7,310 nt of DNA. It comes from Bacteroidales bacterium (lineage in GTDB: Bacteria; Bacteroidota; Bacteroidia; Bacteroidales; UBA932). The stretch is taken from positions 1 through 7,310 of the forward strand of contig JABUTQ010000183.1 in the NCBI GenBank assembly GCA_021443605.1, given 5' to 3'. A program made the position numbers and the translations under genes. The notes under the pieces were generated by a model that had not been told where the DNA came from, searched no databases, and worked only from the letters and a program-made list of their open reading frames with translations. Below are positions 1 through 7,194 of the stretch, piece after piece; the first letter of the stretch is position 1; each line of letters opens with the position of its first letter.

Positions 1-1428
1 ATAGACCTGCCGGTCAGCTATATCGACAACCACTCCCACGGTGATTTGATGAGCCGTATGACAAACGACATCGAAAATATCTCGCAGACTATCTCGCAAT
101 CGTTCGTCACCCTGATTTCCGGCACCCTCACCATCCTCGGCACAGTGACGGTGATGATTGTCTATTGCTGGCAACTTGCCCTGCTGAGCTTCATTTCAGT
201 TATCGGTACGGTGCTCGTCACCAAGCTGATGTCCAAGAAAGTACGGCAATATTCGCGTGAAAAGCAAGAGTATCTCGGCACCCTGAACGGAATAATAGAA
301 GAGACCGTAACCGGCTATCGCACAGTCGTTGCTTATAATTACCAGAAAGGAACTATTGAGGATTTCAACAAATCATCCGACTTCCTCACCCGCTCCGGCA
401 TCAAGGCAGACACTTTGAGCGGCATTATGGGCCCTTTGATGAACTCTATCGGAAACATCGGCTTTGTGATAATTGCCGCCTTCGGAGGATATTTCGCCAT
501 CAACGGTCTGATTTCCATAGGTGTAATATCGGCCTTTATCGTATATGCAAAGCAGTTCAGCCGCCCCATCAACGAATTGGCGCAAGTCTATGGCAGCCTT
601 CAGACGGCCGTGGCGGCATCGGAGCGCGTATTCAAGATATTGGATGCCGAAAAAGAGGACAACGGAGGAGACATTCCCCTTGGAGAGATTCACGGAGATG
701 TATGTTTCGAGCACGTCAACTTCTCCTATACACCTGAAAAACAAGTGCTTTCAGACTTTTGTCTTGATATTCCCGCAGGGAGCAAAGTGGCATTGGTAGG
801 GTCTACCGGCTGCGGCAAAACCACCGTGGTGAATCTTCTTATGCGCTATTACAACCCCGACAGCGGGCGCATCCTGATAGACGGGCGCGACATTGCCTCC
901 ATCCCTACTGACGAGTTGCGCAACAATATGTCCATCGTCCTTCAAGACACGGTGTTGTTTACCGATACCATTATCAATAACTTGAAGTACGGGTGCGAAT
1001 CCCCATCCCAAGAGCAGGTGGATATGGCCATTCAAATAAGTGCCTGCAGCGAAATGGTTAGTACCCTTCCCGAAGGGCTCGACACTATGCTCAGCCCCGC
1101 CGGCACGAATCTGAGCCAAGGTCAAAGGCAGCTTCTGGCCATTGCAAGAGCCTTTGTTGCCGATCCCAAGATACTTATACTCGATGAAGCAACCTCAAGC
1201 GTGGATACCCGCACCGAGAAAAACATACAAAACGCGATGTCCACGGCAATGAGGGGACGCACAAGCATAGTGATTGCCCACCGCCTCTCCACCATCAAAG
1301 ACGCAAACCGCATCATAGTGATGGACAAGGGGCGCATAGTGGAGAGCGGCACACACGAGGAGCTTCTCGCAAAACAAGGACGATACCACGAATTATATAT
1401 GACACAATATGCAGGATATGAAATTTAG
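1..1428 (+). CDS. ABC exporter subunit, fused membrane domain and ATPase (5' end missing)
   Basis: This is the C-terminal 475 residues of a type IV (MsbA/multidrug-like) ABC half-transporter. The frame is open from base 1, so the true start and roughly the first 100-130 residues lie outside the window. Numbering residues from the Met at base 46, the remaining membrane domain has hydrophobic helices near 20-40, 43-62, 128-150 and 152-168. The nucleotide-binding domain follows from about 215. It contains Walker A GSTGCGKTT (252-260), Q-loop Q300, signature LSQGQ (356-360), Walker B ILILDEA with catalytic E381, D-loop SSVD and H-loop H412. All ATPase residues are present, so this half should hydrolyse ATP in the inner membrane. 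The signature reads LSQGQ rather than LSGGQ, as is common in multidrug-type exporters. The substrate cannot be read from the sequence. Its 3' end overlaps the next gene, so the two are probably cotranscribed. A partner half may lie upstream, off the window. Confidence 0.95.
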   Translation: MDLPVSYIDNHSHGDLMSRMTNDIENISQTISQSFVTLISGTLTILGTVTVMIVYCWQLALLSFISVIGTVLVTKLMSKKVRQYSREKQEYLGTLNGIIEETVTGYRTVVAYNYQKGTIEDFNKSSDFLTRSGIKADTLSGIMGPLMNSIGNIGFVIIAAFGGYFAINGLISIGVISAFIVYAKQFSRPINELAQVYGSLQTAVAASERVFKILDAEKEDNGGDIPLGEIHGDVCFEHVNFSYTPEKQVLSDFCLDIPAGSKVALVGSTGCGKTTVVNLLMRYYNPDSGRILIDGRDIASIPTDELRNNMSIVLQDTVLFTDTIINNLKYGCESPSQEQVDMAIQISACSEMVSTLPEGLDTMLSPAGTNLSQGQRQLLAIARAFVADPKILILDEATSSVDTRTEKNIQNAMSTAMRGRTSIVIAHRLSTIKDANRIIVMDKGRIVESGTHEELLAKQGRYHELYMTQYAGYEI

Positions 1429-2338
1429 AAGAATTTTTGCTTCGGTGCTGATTGCAACTGCATTCGGCTCGCAGGCATACGCCCAAATGCCTGAAAACAA
1501 CTACTTTCCGTTCATTCAGCAACCCGTAAAAGAGAACACGAAAATATATTATGAGGTGCCCAAGACACCCCAAAAGATAACTTTTGCCGGCGAAGAGATA
1601 GACCTCTCCACCACCGACCGTCACGAGAGGATGGACCGCGAGATGCTCGCCTTCAACTATTCTCATCAGCTGACAATCCTTATGCTCAAACGCACCACCC
1701 GCATCTTCCCTCAGGTAGAGCCTATCCTCAAGGAATACGGCATCCCGGACGATTTGAAATACCTTATGGTGATAGAGAGCAACCTTGTCCCCACCATCGT
1801 CTCTCCGGCAGGAGCGGCGGGGCTTTGGCAGATGATGACTGCAACCGGAAAGCAGTACGGTCTGGAAGTGAGCGAAACCGTCGATGAACGCTTCCATATC
1901 GAAAAGGCCACCAGAGCCGCCTGCCGCTATCTCAAGGAGGCTTACGAGAAATACGGCGACTGGATGAGCGTCTGCGCCAGCTATAATGCCGGCCAGGCAC
2001 GCATCTCGAACGCACTGGAAAAACAGATTGCAGAAACGGCAATGGATCTCTGGTTGGTTGAGGAGACCAGCCGTTATATGTACCGTATCCTCGCCGCTAA
2101 ACTTTTCCTTGAAAACCCCGCCGAGTATGGATTCAAACTTGAGAAGGAGGATTATTACCAATATATCCCTCCAAAAGAGAAGGTCAAAGTCACCGACACC
2201 ATAAACGATCTTGCCGCCTTTGCCCGCAGCCACGGTGTCTCCTACCTCGCCCTTCGCACCGCAAACCCCTGGCTCAAAGGCTTCACCCTCTTGGACAAAT
2301 CACACAAAGAATACACAATCCTCATCCCGCAAGAATAA
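1418..2338 (+). CDS. Secreted lytic transglycosylase (SLT/MltD-like)
   Basis: The product is a predicted peptidoglycan lytic transglycosylase, which cleaves the MurNAc-GlcNAc bond in the periplasm. From the ATG at 1418 the protein has 306 residues. It starts with a signal peptide (MKFRR, a hydrophobic core, then AYA before Q23). The SLT domain spans about 85-220. Its family motifs are visible: catalytic Glu in IES (E120, codon at 1775), SPAGAAGLWQMM directly after it, and SYNAG near 188-192. The C-terminal 50 residues (IND-LAAFARSHGV...ILIP) resemble one degenerate LysM-like unit, but this is weak. It is shorter than MltD proteins with several LysM repeats. An in-frame ATG at 1409 would add MQD; I chose 1418 because it gives a cleaner signal peptide and less overlap with the exporter. 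Neither start has a well-spaced Shine-Dalgarno. The gene overlaps the exporter by 11 bp and the next gene by 1 bp (TAATG), which suggests translational coupling. Confidence 0.93.
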   Translation: MKFRRIFASVLIATAFGSQAYAQMPENNYFPFIQQPVKENTKIYYEVPKTPQKITFAGEEIDLSTTDRHERMDREMLAFNYSHQLTILMLKRTTRIFPQVEPILKEYGIPDDLKYLMVIESNLVPTIVSPAGAAGLWQMMTATGKQYGLEVSETVDERFHIEKATRAACRYLKEAYEKYGDWMSVCASYNAGQARISNALEKQIAETAMDLWLVEETSRYMYRILAAKLFLENPAEYGFKLEKEDYYQYIPPKEKVKVTDTINDLAAFARSHGVSYLALRTANPWLKGFTLLDKSHKEYTILIPQE

Positions 2339-3183
2339 TGAATAATTTTGTCAAACTATTAATAATAAGCATAATAGCAATATTTGCAGCCGGATGCACG
2401 AGCCATTCTGAAATAAAAGTCTGCTCGTTCAACATCCGCGTCAGCTCCGACGACAGCTTCGACGGAGAATACAGCTGGCTCTACCGCAAGGATGCCGTTG
2501 TGAAATTCATCAACGAAGAGAAACCTGACCTGATAGGCCTCCAGGAAGCCCTCAAAAGGCAGGGAGACTATCTTGAATCGCAGCTCACTGACTATACAAA
2601 ATTTTGCGTCAGTCGCACGGACGGTGTTGAGAACGGCAATTCCGAAAGCTGCGCCGTGTTTTACCTCACGGAGCGTTTCGAACTTGTGGAAGAGGATGCC
2701 TTTTGGTTGAGCGAGACTCCGGAAAAGCCTTCAAAAGGTTGGGATGGAGCATATTACCGCCTCGTCACCTGGATTCATCTAAAAGATAAGATTACAAAAC
2801 GGGATGTCTTCCTTTTCAATACCCATTTCGACCATATCGGTGAAACCGCAAGGATGGAATCCGGCAAGCTCATCACGCAGAAAATCAATGAATTGACTGC
2901 CAATATCAAATCTCCGGCAATCTTTGTTACAGGAGACTTCAACGGCACTATAGACAACCCTTGTATGAAACCCCTTTTGGACAATTTTGGTTATGCCCGC
3001 CTCGATACACAAACTGAAGATGCTGAAACAGGCACTTTCAACTTTTGGGGCGAGAGTGCAAGCATCATAGACCATATCTTCTTCAAAGGAGTGGAGGGAA
3101 AAGAATACAAGGTAGTGAAATCAGACTACGGAGTGCCGTATATATCTGACCACTACCCTGTTATATTCAAAGCTGGGCTTTAA
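2338..3183 (+). CDS. Lipoprotein of the endonuclease/exonuclease/phosphatase (EEP) family
   Basis: This 281-residue protein has a lipoprotein signal peptide (hydrophobic residues 5-19, lipobox FAAGC, lipidated C20) followed at once by a complete EEP domain (Pfam PF03372 type, DNase I-like fold). The metal and catalytic residues are in the expected order: N32 in SFNIR, E70 in LQEA, H163 in NTHFDH, D200 and N202 in GDFN, D245-H246 in IDHIFF and the closing D271-H272 in SDHYP. It should therefore be an active Mg-dependent phosphodiesterase or phosphatase. The family includes nucleases, sphingomyelinases and inositol phosphatases, so the substrate is undetermined. Residues after the cysteine (TSHSEI) lack the acidic stretch of known Bacteroidota surface-export signals, so a periplasm-facing location is my inference. 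The start codon overlaps the transglycosylase stop (TAATG), and the gene is the last of the plus-strand group. Confidence 0.92.
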   Translation: MNNFVKLLIISIIAIFAAGCTSHSEIKVCSFNIRVSSDDSFDGEYSWLYRKDAVVKFINEEKPDLIGLQEALKRQGDYLESQLTDYTKFCVSRTDGVENGNSESCAVFYLTERFELVEEDAFWLSETPEKPSKGWDGAYYRLVTWIHLKDKITKRDVFLFNTHFDHIGETARMESGKLITQKINELTANIKSPAIFVTGDFNGTIDNPCMKPLLDNFGYARLDTQTEDAETGTFNFWGESASIIDHIFFKGVEGKEYKVVKSDYGVPYISDHYPVIFKAGL

Positions 3184-3196
3184 CCCGACAATCGGG
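3169..3196. terminator. Two small hairpins at the convergent gene junction; weak terminator candidate
   Basis: Two adjacent perfect 5-bp stems lie here: AAAGC/GCTTT with loop TGG (3169-3181, covering the EEP stop region) and CCCGA/TCGGG with loop CAA (3184-3196, inside the 18-bp gap). Both operons end here from opposite sides. Neither strand shows a proper T-run after a stem, so a classical intrinsic terminator is doubtful. They may act as weak bidirectional 3' ends, or be chance. Confidence 0.2.
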
Positions 3197-3201
3197 AGAG
3201 C

Positions 3202-4743
3202 CTATCTCAGTTTGGCAAGCAGACTGCGGATTGATACCTTTTCGTCGATGATTGAGTGTAAAGACGAAATCGGGACACGCTCCTGCTCCATTGTATCGCG
3301 GTAACGGATTGTCACGCAATTGTCTTTGAGTGTATCGTGATCGATTGTCACGCAGAACGGAGTGCCGATGGCATCCTGACGGCGATAACGCTTGCCGATA
3401 CTGTCTTTTTCATCATACTGGCAATTGAAGAGATACTTCATATCGTCCATAATTTCGCGGGCCTTCTCAGGCAGACCATCCTTCTTCACAAGCGGGAGCA
3501 CGGCGACCTTCACCGGGGCGAGCGGAGCGGGAATGCGGAGCACAACGCGAGTCTCTCCATTCTCCAAAGCCTCCTCGCAATATGCACTTGAGAGGACAGC
3601 GAGGAAACAGCGGTCCAGACCGATAGAGGTCTCGATAACGTACGGAACATAACTTTCGTTCTTCTCAGGATCAAAATATTGAATCTTTCTTCCGCTGAAT
3701 TTCTGATGATTGCCAAGGTCAAAGTCGGTACGGGAGTGAACTCCTTCAAGCTCCTTGAAACCAAACGGGAATTCAAACTCGATATCGGTGGCGGCGTTTG
3801 CATAGTGAGCCAGCTTGTCGTGGTCGTGGAAGCGGTATTTCTCATCTCCGAGACCGATGGTCTTATGCCAGGCAAGACGAGTCTCCTTCCATTTCTTGAA
3901 CCACTCGAGTTCCTCGCCCGGACGGACAAAGAACTGCATCTCCATCTGCTCAAACTCCCTCATACGGAAGATAAACTGACGTGCAACTATCTCATTTCTA
4001 AAGGCTTTACCTATTTGTGCAATACCAAAGGGAATCTTCATTCGGCCGGTCTTCTGCACATTGAGGAAATTCACGAAGATACCTTGGGCGGTCTCCGGAC
4101 GAAGATATATCGTGCCGTCCTCACCTGAAATATTTCCCAGCTGAGTGCTGAACATCAGGTTGAACTGACGCACTTCCGTCCAGTTTTTAGTTCCCGAAAT
4201 AGGGCACGCAATCTCGCAGTCGATAATCAGCTGGCGGAGGGCGTTGAGGTCGTTCGCCTCGAGAGCTGCCACCATACGGCCGTGGACTTCATCATATTTT
4301 GTCTTGGTTCTGAGGATGTTGGGATTAGTCGCGCGGAACTGCTCCTCGTTAAACGATTCGCCGAACTTGCGTTTGCCCTTTTCTACCTCTTTATTCATCT
4401 TCTCTTCCAGCTTGGCAAGATATTCCTCGAGAAGGACATCTGCCCTATATCTCTTTTTGGAATCCTTGTTGTCGATGAGAGGATCGTTGAACGCTCCAAC
4501 ATGGCCGCTCGCCTCCCAGATACGGGGATGCATAAAAATCGCGCTGTCGATTCCCACAATATTCTCATTGAGGCGAGTCATCGCATCCCACCAATATTTC
4601 TTGATGTTGTTTTTGAGTTCAACACCCATCTGGCCATAGTCGTAAACTGCACTCAGACCATCGTATATCTCACTCGACTGGAATACAAAACCATACTCCT
4701 TGCAGTGAGCAGTCAAATTCTTGAATACTTCTTCTTGTGTCAT
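3202..4743 (-). CDS. glyQS: Glycine--tRNA ligase, single-chain (alpha2) type
   Basis: This class II aminoacyl-tRNA synthetase charges tRNA-Gly with glycine in the cytoplasm using ATP. It has 513 residues, full length for the dimeric single-chain type, as opposed to the separate glyQ/glyS tetramer. Visible parts in order: motif 1 region DYGQMGVELKNN (35-46), the lineage-specific insertion (about 85-180), RPETAQG (215-221), motif 2 FRNEI with R249 followed by FIFRMREFEQ (257-266), motif 3 ETSIGLDR with R378, and the anticodon-binding domain from about 407 to 505. No key residue is missing. The YGQMG and VARQFIFR variants fit Bacteroidota enzymes as I recall them. The ATG at 4743 follows folK by only 17 bp, an A/T-rich stretch without Shine-Dalgarno, so expression probably depends on the upstream suf-folK transcript. 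No T-box or other leader was seen. The gene ends 18 bp from the convergent EEP gene. Confidence 0.98.
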   Translation of the reverse strand: MTQEEVFKNLTAHCKEYGFVFQSSEIYDGLSAVYDYGQMGVELKNNIKKYWWDAMTRLNENIVGIDSAIFMHPRIWEASGHVGAFNDPLIDNKDSKKRYRADVLLEEYLAKLEEKMNKEVEKGKRKFGESFNEEQFRATNPNILRTKTKYDEVHGRMVAALEANDLNALRQLIIDCEIACPISGTKNWTEVRQFNLMFSTQLGNISGEDGTIYLRPETAQGIFVNFLNVQKTGRMKIPFGIAQIGKAFRNEIVARQFIFRMREFEQMEMQFFVRPGEELEWFKKWKETRLAWHKTIGLGDEKYRFHDHDKLAHYANAATDIEFEFPFGFKELEGVHSRTDFDLGNHQKFSGRKIQYFDPEKNESYVPYVIETSIGLDRCFLAVLSSAYCEEALENGETRVVLRIPAPLAPVKVAVLPLVKKDGLPEKAREIMDDMKYLFNCQYDEKDSIGKRYRRQDAIGTPFCVTIDHDTLKDNCVTIRYRDTMEQERVPISSLHSIIDEKVSIRSLLAKLR

Positions 4744-4760
4744 ATCTTATTAATTTTTAA

Positions 4761-5195
4761 TTATTTACATAATTTCAGGAGCCTTCCTGCAAACTCCCTC
4801 TCCTCCACTTGCGGATGGGGAATTCTCAATCTTTCGTTCTCCATCGCAAAACCGTCAATCATCAGAATGTCGATATCAATCACCCTGTCTGAATAAACCC
4901 TCTCCCCTTTTTCGTCAAAAACAGCACTATGCGCCGGACGACCAATCGCAATCTCTATCCCTTGGCATACATTGAGCAGCTTTAACGCATCATCTTCATT
5001 GTCGATTGGATAATCTGCTTTGACCACCTGATTCAAAAATGCCCCACCTTCAAATCCAACAGCTTCTGTCTCAATTATTTCCGTACAATATAACTCTACT
5101 TGAAGCTTCTCTGACAAAAGCCTTCTTGCTTCCGAAAGATAGAAAGCCCTCCCCTTCGCGTCCTCGATATTGGAGCCCAACAACAGGTAAATCAT
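4761..5195 (-). CDS. folK: 2-amino-4-hydroxy-6-hydroxymethyldihydropteridine pyrophosphokinase (HPPK)
   Basis: FolK transfers pyrophosphate from ATP to 6-hydroxymethyl-dihydropterin, the step before dihydropteroate synthase in folate synthesis. The 144-residue protein shows the family pattern: LGSN (6-9), FLNQV with N55, IEIAIGR with E81 and R86, the Mg-binding signature DRVIDIDIL (D107, D109; R104 before it) and IPHPQVEEREF with H127 and R133. The ATP-loop between GR and DR differs from E. coli: the WGP segment is absent and replaced by a longer stretch ending ERVYSD. The C-terminus stops 9 residues after REF (AGRLLKLCK), losing the usual final 15-20 residues. No frameshift is evident, so this may be a natural short form. 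The ATG overlaps the DUF59 stop by 4 bp (ATGA), indicating coupling. No other folate gene is in the window. Confidence 0.93.
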   Translation of the reverse strand: MIYLLLGSNIEDAKGRAFYLSEARRLLSEKLQVELYCTEIIETEAVGFEGGAFLNQVVKADYPIDNEDDALKLLNVCQGIEIAIGRPAHSAVFDEKGERVYSDRVIDIDILMIDGFAMENERLRIPHPQVEEREFAGRLLKLCK

Positions 5196-5506
5196 ATCAG
5201 CCCCAATTCAATTTGAGCCTCTTCCGTCATCATATCCTTGTTCCACTCCGGCTCAAAAACAAGCTCGATGGAGACGTCCACAACGCCGGAAACTGCCCTT
5301 ACGGCTTCTGCCACACTCTCCACCACCTGATCCGCAATCGGACAATTGGGAGCAGTAAGCGTCATCGTGATTGCCACCTCGTGCTCGTCATTCACTTCAA
5401 TTTCGTAAATCAGCCCAAGGTCATATATATTCACCGGAATCTCTGGGTCATAGACATTTCTCAATGCTATCACTATATCCCTCTCAAGTGTATCTTTTTC
5501 TTTCAT
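5192..5506 (-). CDS. DUF59/MIP18-family Fe-S cluster assembly protein (SufT-like)
   Basis: This small cytoplasmic protein (104 residues) belongs to the DUF59 (MIP18/PaaD-like) family, members of which help mature or deliver Fe-S clusters. The signature is clear: DPEIPVNIYDLGLIYEI near the N-terminus (residues 20-36 from the ATG at 5506), the TAPNCP motif with the conserved cysteine C55, and the family's EPEWNKDMMTEEA segment (W88, M92-M93). Its length matches stand-alone SUF-associated DUF59 proteins. A TTG at 5512 would add two residues. I prefer the ATG at 5506, which leaves 6 bp after the sufE stop. The gene sits directly behind sufS and sufE and overlaps folK by 4 bp, so a role in SUF-type assembly is strongly suggested. 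Whether it acts as carrier or targeting factor cannot be read from sequence. Confidence 0.93.
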   Translation of the reverse strand: MKEKDTLERDIVIALRNVYDPEIPVNIYDLGLIYEIEVNDEHEVAITMTLTAPNCPIADQVVESVAEAVRAVSGVVDVSIELVFEPEWNKDMMTEEAQIELGLI

Positions 5507-5512
5507 AATCAA

Positions 5513-5920
5513 TTACTTGGCCAAGGCATAAGCCTTGATTTTCCTAATCATCGACACAAGCCCGTTTGCCCTTGTGGGGGTGAGATTGTCTTTTAAGCCG
5601 ATTTCATCTATAAAGTGCAAATCACAGGCAAGGATATCTTCTGCGCTCTGCCCGTTAAAAACCCTGATAAGCAGAGAGATAATCCCTTTTGTGATTATAG
5701 CGTCGCTGTCTGCCGAAAAATAGAGCTTTCCGTCTCGCTTCTCGCAATCGAGCCAAACTCTTGACTGACACCCCTCTATCAGATTGGACTCAACCTTTCC
5801 GTTCTCTGAAATAATCGGCATATTCTTACCAAGGTCAATCAGATATTCATATTTGTCAAGCCATTCGTCAAATACTGAAAACTCTTCAATGATTTGGTCT
5901 TGTATCTCTTTAATAGTCAT
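5513..5920 (-). CDS. sufE: SufE, sulfur acceptor for cysteine desulfurase
   Basis: SufE accepts persulfide sulfur from SufS, stimulates its activity and passes sulfur to the SUF scaffold in the cytoplasm. The 135-residue product has the usual length. Its active cysteine is C51 in EGCQSRVWL, the same position as in E. coli SufE as I recall it. The C-terminal LTPTRANGLVSMIRKIKA matches the conserved LTPSR-type helix of the family. The middle region (YFSADSDAIITKGIISLLI) also fits SufE. The ATG start overlaps the sufS stop by one base (TAATG), which fits coupled, balanced synthesis of the two partners. No odd features were seen. Confidence 0.96.
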   Translation of the reverse strand: MTIKEIQDQIIEEFSVFDEWLDKYEYLIDLGKNMPIISENGKVESNLIEGCQSRVWLDCEKRDGKLYFSADSDAIITKGIISLLIRVFNGQSAEDILACDLHFIDEIGLKDNLTPTRANGLVSMIRKIKAYALAK

Positions 5921-7143
5921 TATCTTAACATATTTACCGCCCTTTTGAGCGATTCAATGAAATAAACTGCTTCTTCTTCGGTGTTGTATGGCAGGAGCGA
6001 TGCCCGCAGCATTCCCTTATCGGAATATTTCTTCACAAGCGGCTCAGCGCACATCAAGCCTGAACGCACCGCTATCCCCATCTTATCCAGCAACATAGCA
6101 AGGTCTGTAGGATGCACTCCCTCTATGGTGAAGGAATAGACCGGAGTGCGGTTTTTACTGCCAGAAGATGGCATATTCAGCCCGTCTATCTCCATCAACC
6201 CCTTATCCATCAAAGACATAAGCCTCTTCTCGTGCTCTTTTACAAAGGCACTTTCTTTCAACTGAGAGGCAAATGCCAATGATTTTGCATAACAAGCCGC
6301 TCCGATAAAGTTTGGAGTGCCGGCCTCAAATTTCAAAGGCAAATCTGCATAAGTAGTCTTTTCAAACGAAACGCTTCCTACCATATCGCCTCCTCCCATA
6401 TATGGAGGGAGTTTTTCAAGCATTTCGCGCTTTCCGTAAAGGATTCCCGTGCCGGTGGGGCCGTAAATCTTATGTCCCGAAAAATAATAGAAATCACATC
6501 CTATATTCTGAACATCGACATCGGTATGGACAATCCCCTGTGCGCCGTCCACCATAACAGGGATTCCTTTGCTATGTACCTCATCTACAATAGCTTTCAC
6601 ATCGTTCACAACTCCCAGCACATTCGAAACGTGAGTCACTGAAACGAACTTCACCGACTCGTCGAGGAGCTCTGCCACAGCCTGCGGAGTCACTTCTCCA
6701 TTTTCATTGACGCGAACCACAACCAGCTCGGCACCTGTGGCTTCACAAACGAACTGCCACGGAACGATATTAGAGTGATGCTCGCTCTCGCTTACAAGCA
6801 CTTTGTCTCCGCTCTTGAGAAAAGCGTGCCCGAACGAAGATGCCACCAGATTTGCGGCAGCGGTCGCTCCGGAAGTGAAGATGATATTTTCTGTTCCGGG
6901 AGCATTTATAAATTGCTGAACAGCTAATCTGCCCTGCTCATAGAGATCGGTTGCTTCCGCACTGAGCTTGTGGACTGCACGATGGATATTAGCATTTTCA
7001 AACGAGCTCATTTCTGTTTGAAAATCAATCACTTCCTGCGGCTTCTGCGAAGTGGCGGCATTGTCGAAATACACCAACGGCTTGCCGTACACTTTTTTCG
7101 AAAGTGCCGGGAACCTGTCTCTTATCTCCTGTACCGATTTCAT
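5920..7143 (-). CDS. sufS: Cysteine desulfurase, SufS type (class II)
   Basis: This PLP enzyme converts L-cysteine to alanine and leaves a persulfide that SufE collects for Fe-S cluster synthesis. The 407-residue length fits SufS. Landmarks numbered from the ATG at 7143: FDNAATSQKP (26-35), TSGAT (90-94, phosphate contact), EHHSN with H123 stacking on PLP, VDGAQ with D199, FSGHKIYGPTG with the Schiff-base lysine K225, GTPN (275-278) and the catalytic cysteine C365 in RSGLMCAEPL. K225 and C365 match the SufS spacing. The two residues before the cysteine are Leu-Met rather than the common His-His. A TTG at 7149 would add two residues, but ATG is preferred. This appears to be the first gene of the minus-strand operon, with a promoter box 20 bp upstream and repeats beyond it. 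sufB, sufC and sufD are not adjacent on the visible side. Confidence 0.97.
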   Translation of the reverse strand: MKSVQEIRDRFPALSKKVYGKPLVYFDNAATSQKPQEVIDFQTEMSSFENANIHRAVHKLSAEATDLYEQGRLAVQQFINAPGTENIIFTSGATAAANLVASSFGHAFLKSGDKVLVSESEHHSNIVPWQFVCEATGAELVVVRVNENGEVTPQAVAELLDESVKFVSVTHVSNVLGVVNDVKAIVDEVHSKGIPVMVDGAQGIVHTDVDVQNIGCDFYYFSGHKIYGPTGTGILYGKREMLEKLPPYMGGGDMVGSVSFEKTTYADLPLKFEAGTPNFIGAACYAKSLAFASQLKESAFVKEHEKRLMSLMDKGLMEIDGLNMPSSGSKNRTPVYSFTIEGVHPTDLAMLLDKMGIAVRSGLMCAEPLVKKYSDKGMLRASLLPYNTEEEAVYFIESLKRAVNMLR

Positions 7144-7162
7144 TATCAAAAGTTATAACTTG

Positions 7163-7170
7163 CAAAAATA
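7163..7170 (-). promoter_or_regulatory. Candidate Bacteroidota -7 promoter box for the sufS operon
   Basis: Read on the minus strand, the sequence is TATTTTTG, an exact fit to the Bacteroidota -7 consensus TAnnTTTG. It lies 19 bp before the sufS ATG, giving a very short leader. No convincing TTTG -33 element is found at the expected distance upstream, where the repeat array begins. The region is A/T-rich, so a chance match is possible. Confidence 0.42.
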
Positions 7171-7194
7171 GCAAAACTTTTTGGAATAATGTAT

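Noticed and set aside
1..1428. Broken or truncated exporter gene
   Set aside because: The frame is open to base 1 and continues the expected family sequence (LPVSYIDNHSHGDLMSR), so the missing N-terminus is due to the window edge.
1313..2233. Long minus-strand open frame (306 codons) opposite the transglycosylase
   Set aside because: It is antisense to a gene with clear motifs. Its translation is rich in Cys, His and Val without a recognisable domain, as expected of a shadow frame.
4744..4760. Separate promoter or T-box leader for glyQS
   Set aside because: The gap to folK is only 17 bp of A/T-rich sequence with no TAnnTTTG box, and no T-box-like structure is visible.
4282..4896. Plus-strand open frame (204 codons) across glyQS and folK
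   Set aside because: It lies opposite two well-supported genes and shows no domain or start context.
5039..5596. Plus-strand open frame (185 codons) opposite folK, the DUF59 gene and sufE
   Set aside because: It is antisense to three overlapping conserved genes and has low-complexity, His/Pro-rich composition with no family signature.
7141..7149. TTG start for sufS at 7149 (and likewise TTG at 5512 for the DUF59 gene)
   Set aside because: An ATG lies two codons further in for both, and neither TTG has a ribosome binding site. The added residues (MI) have no homology value.
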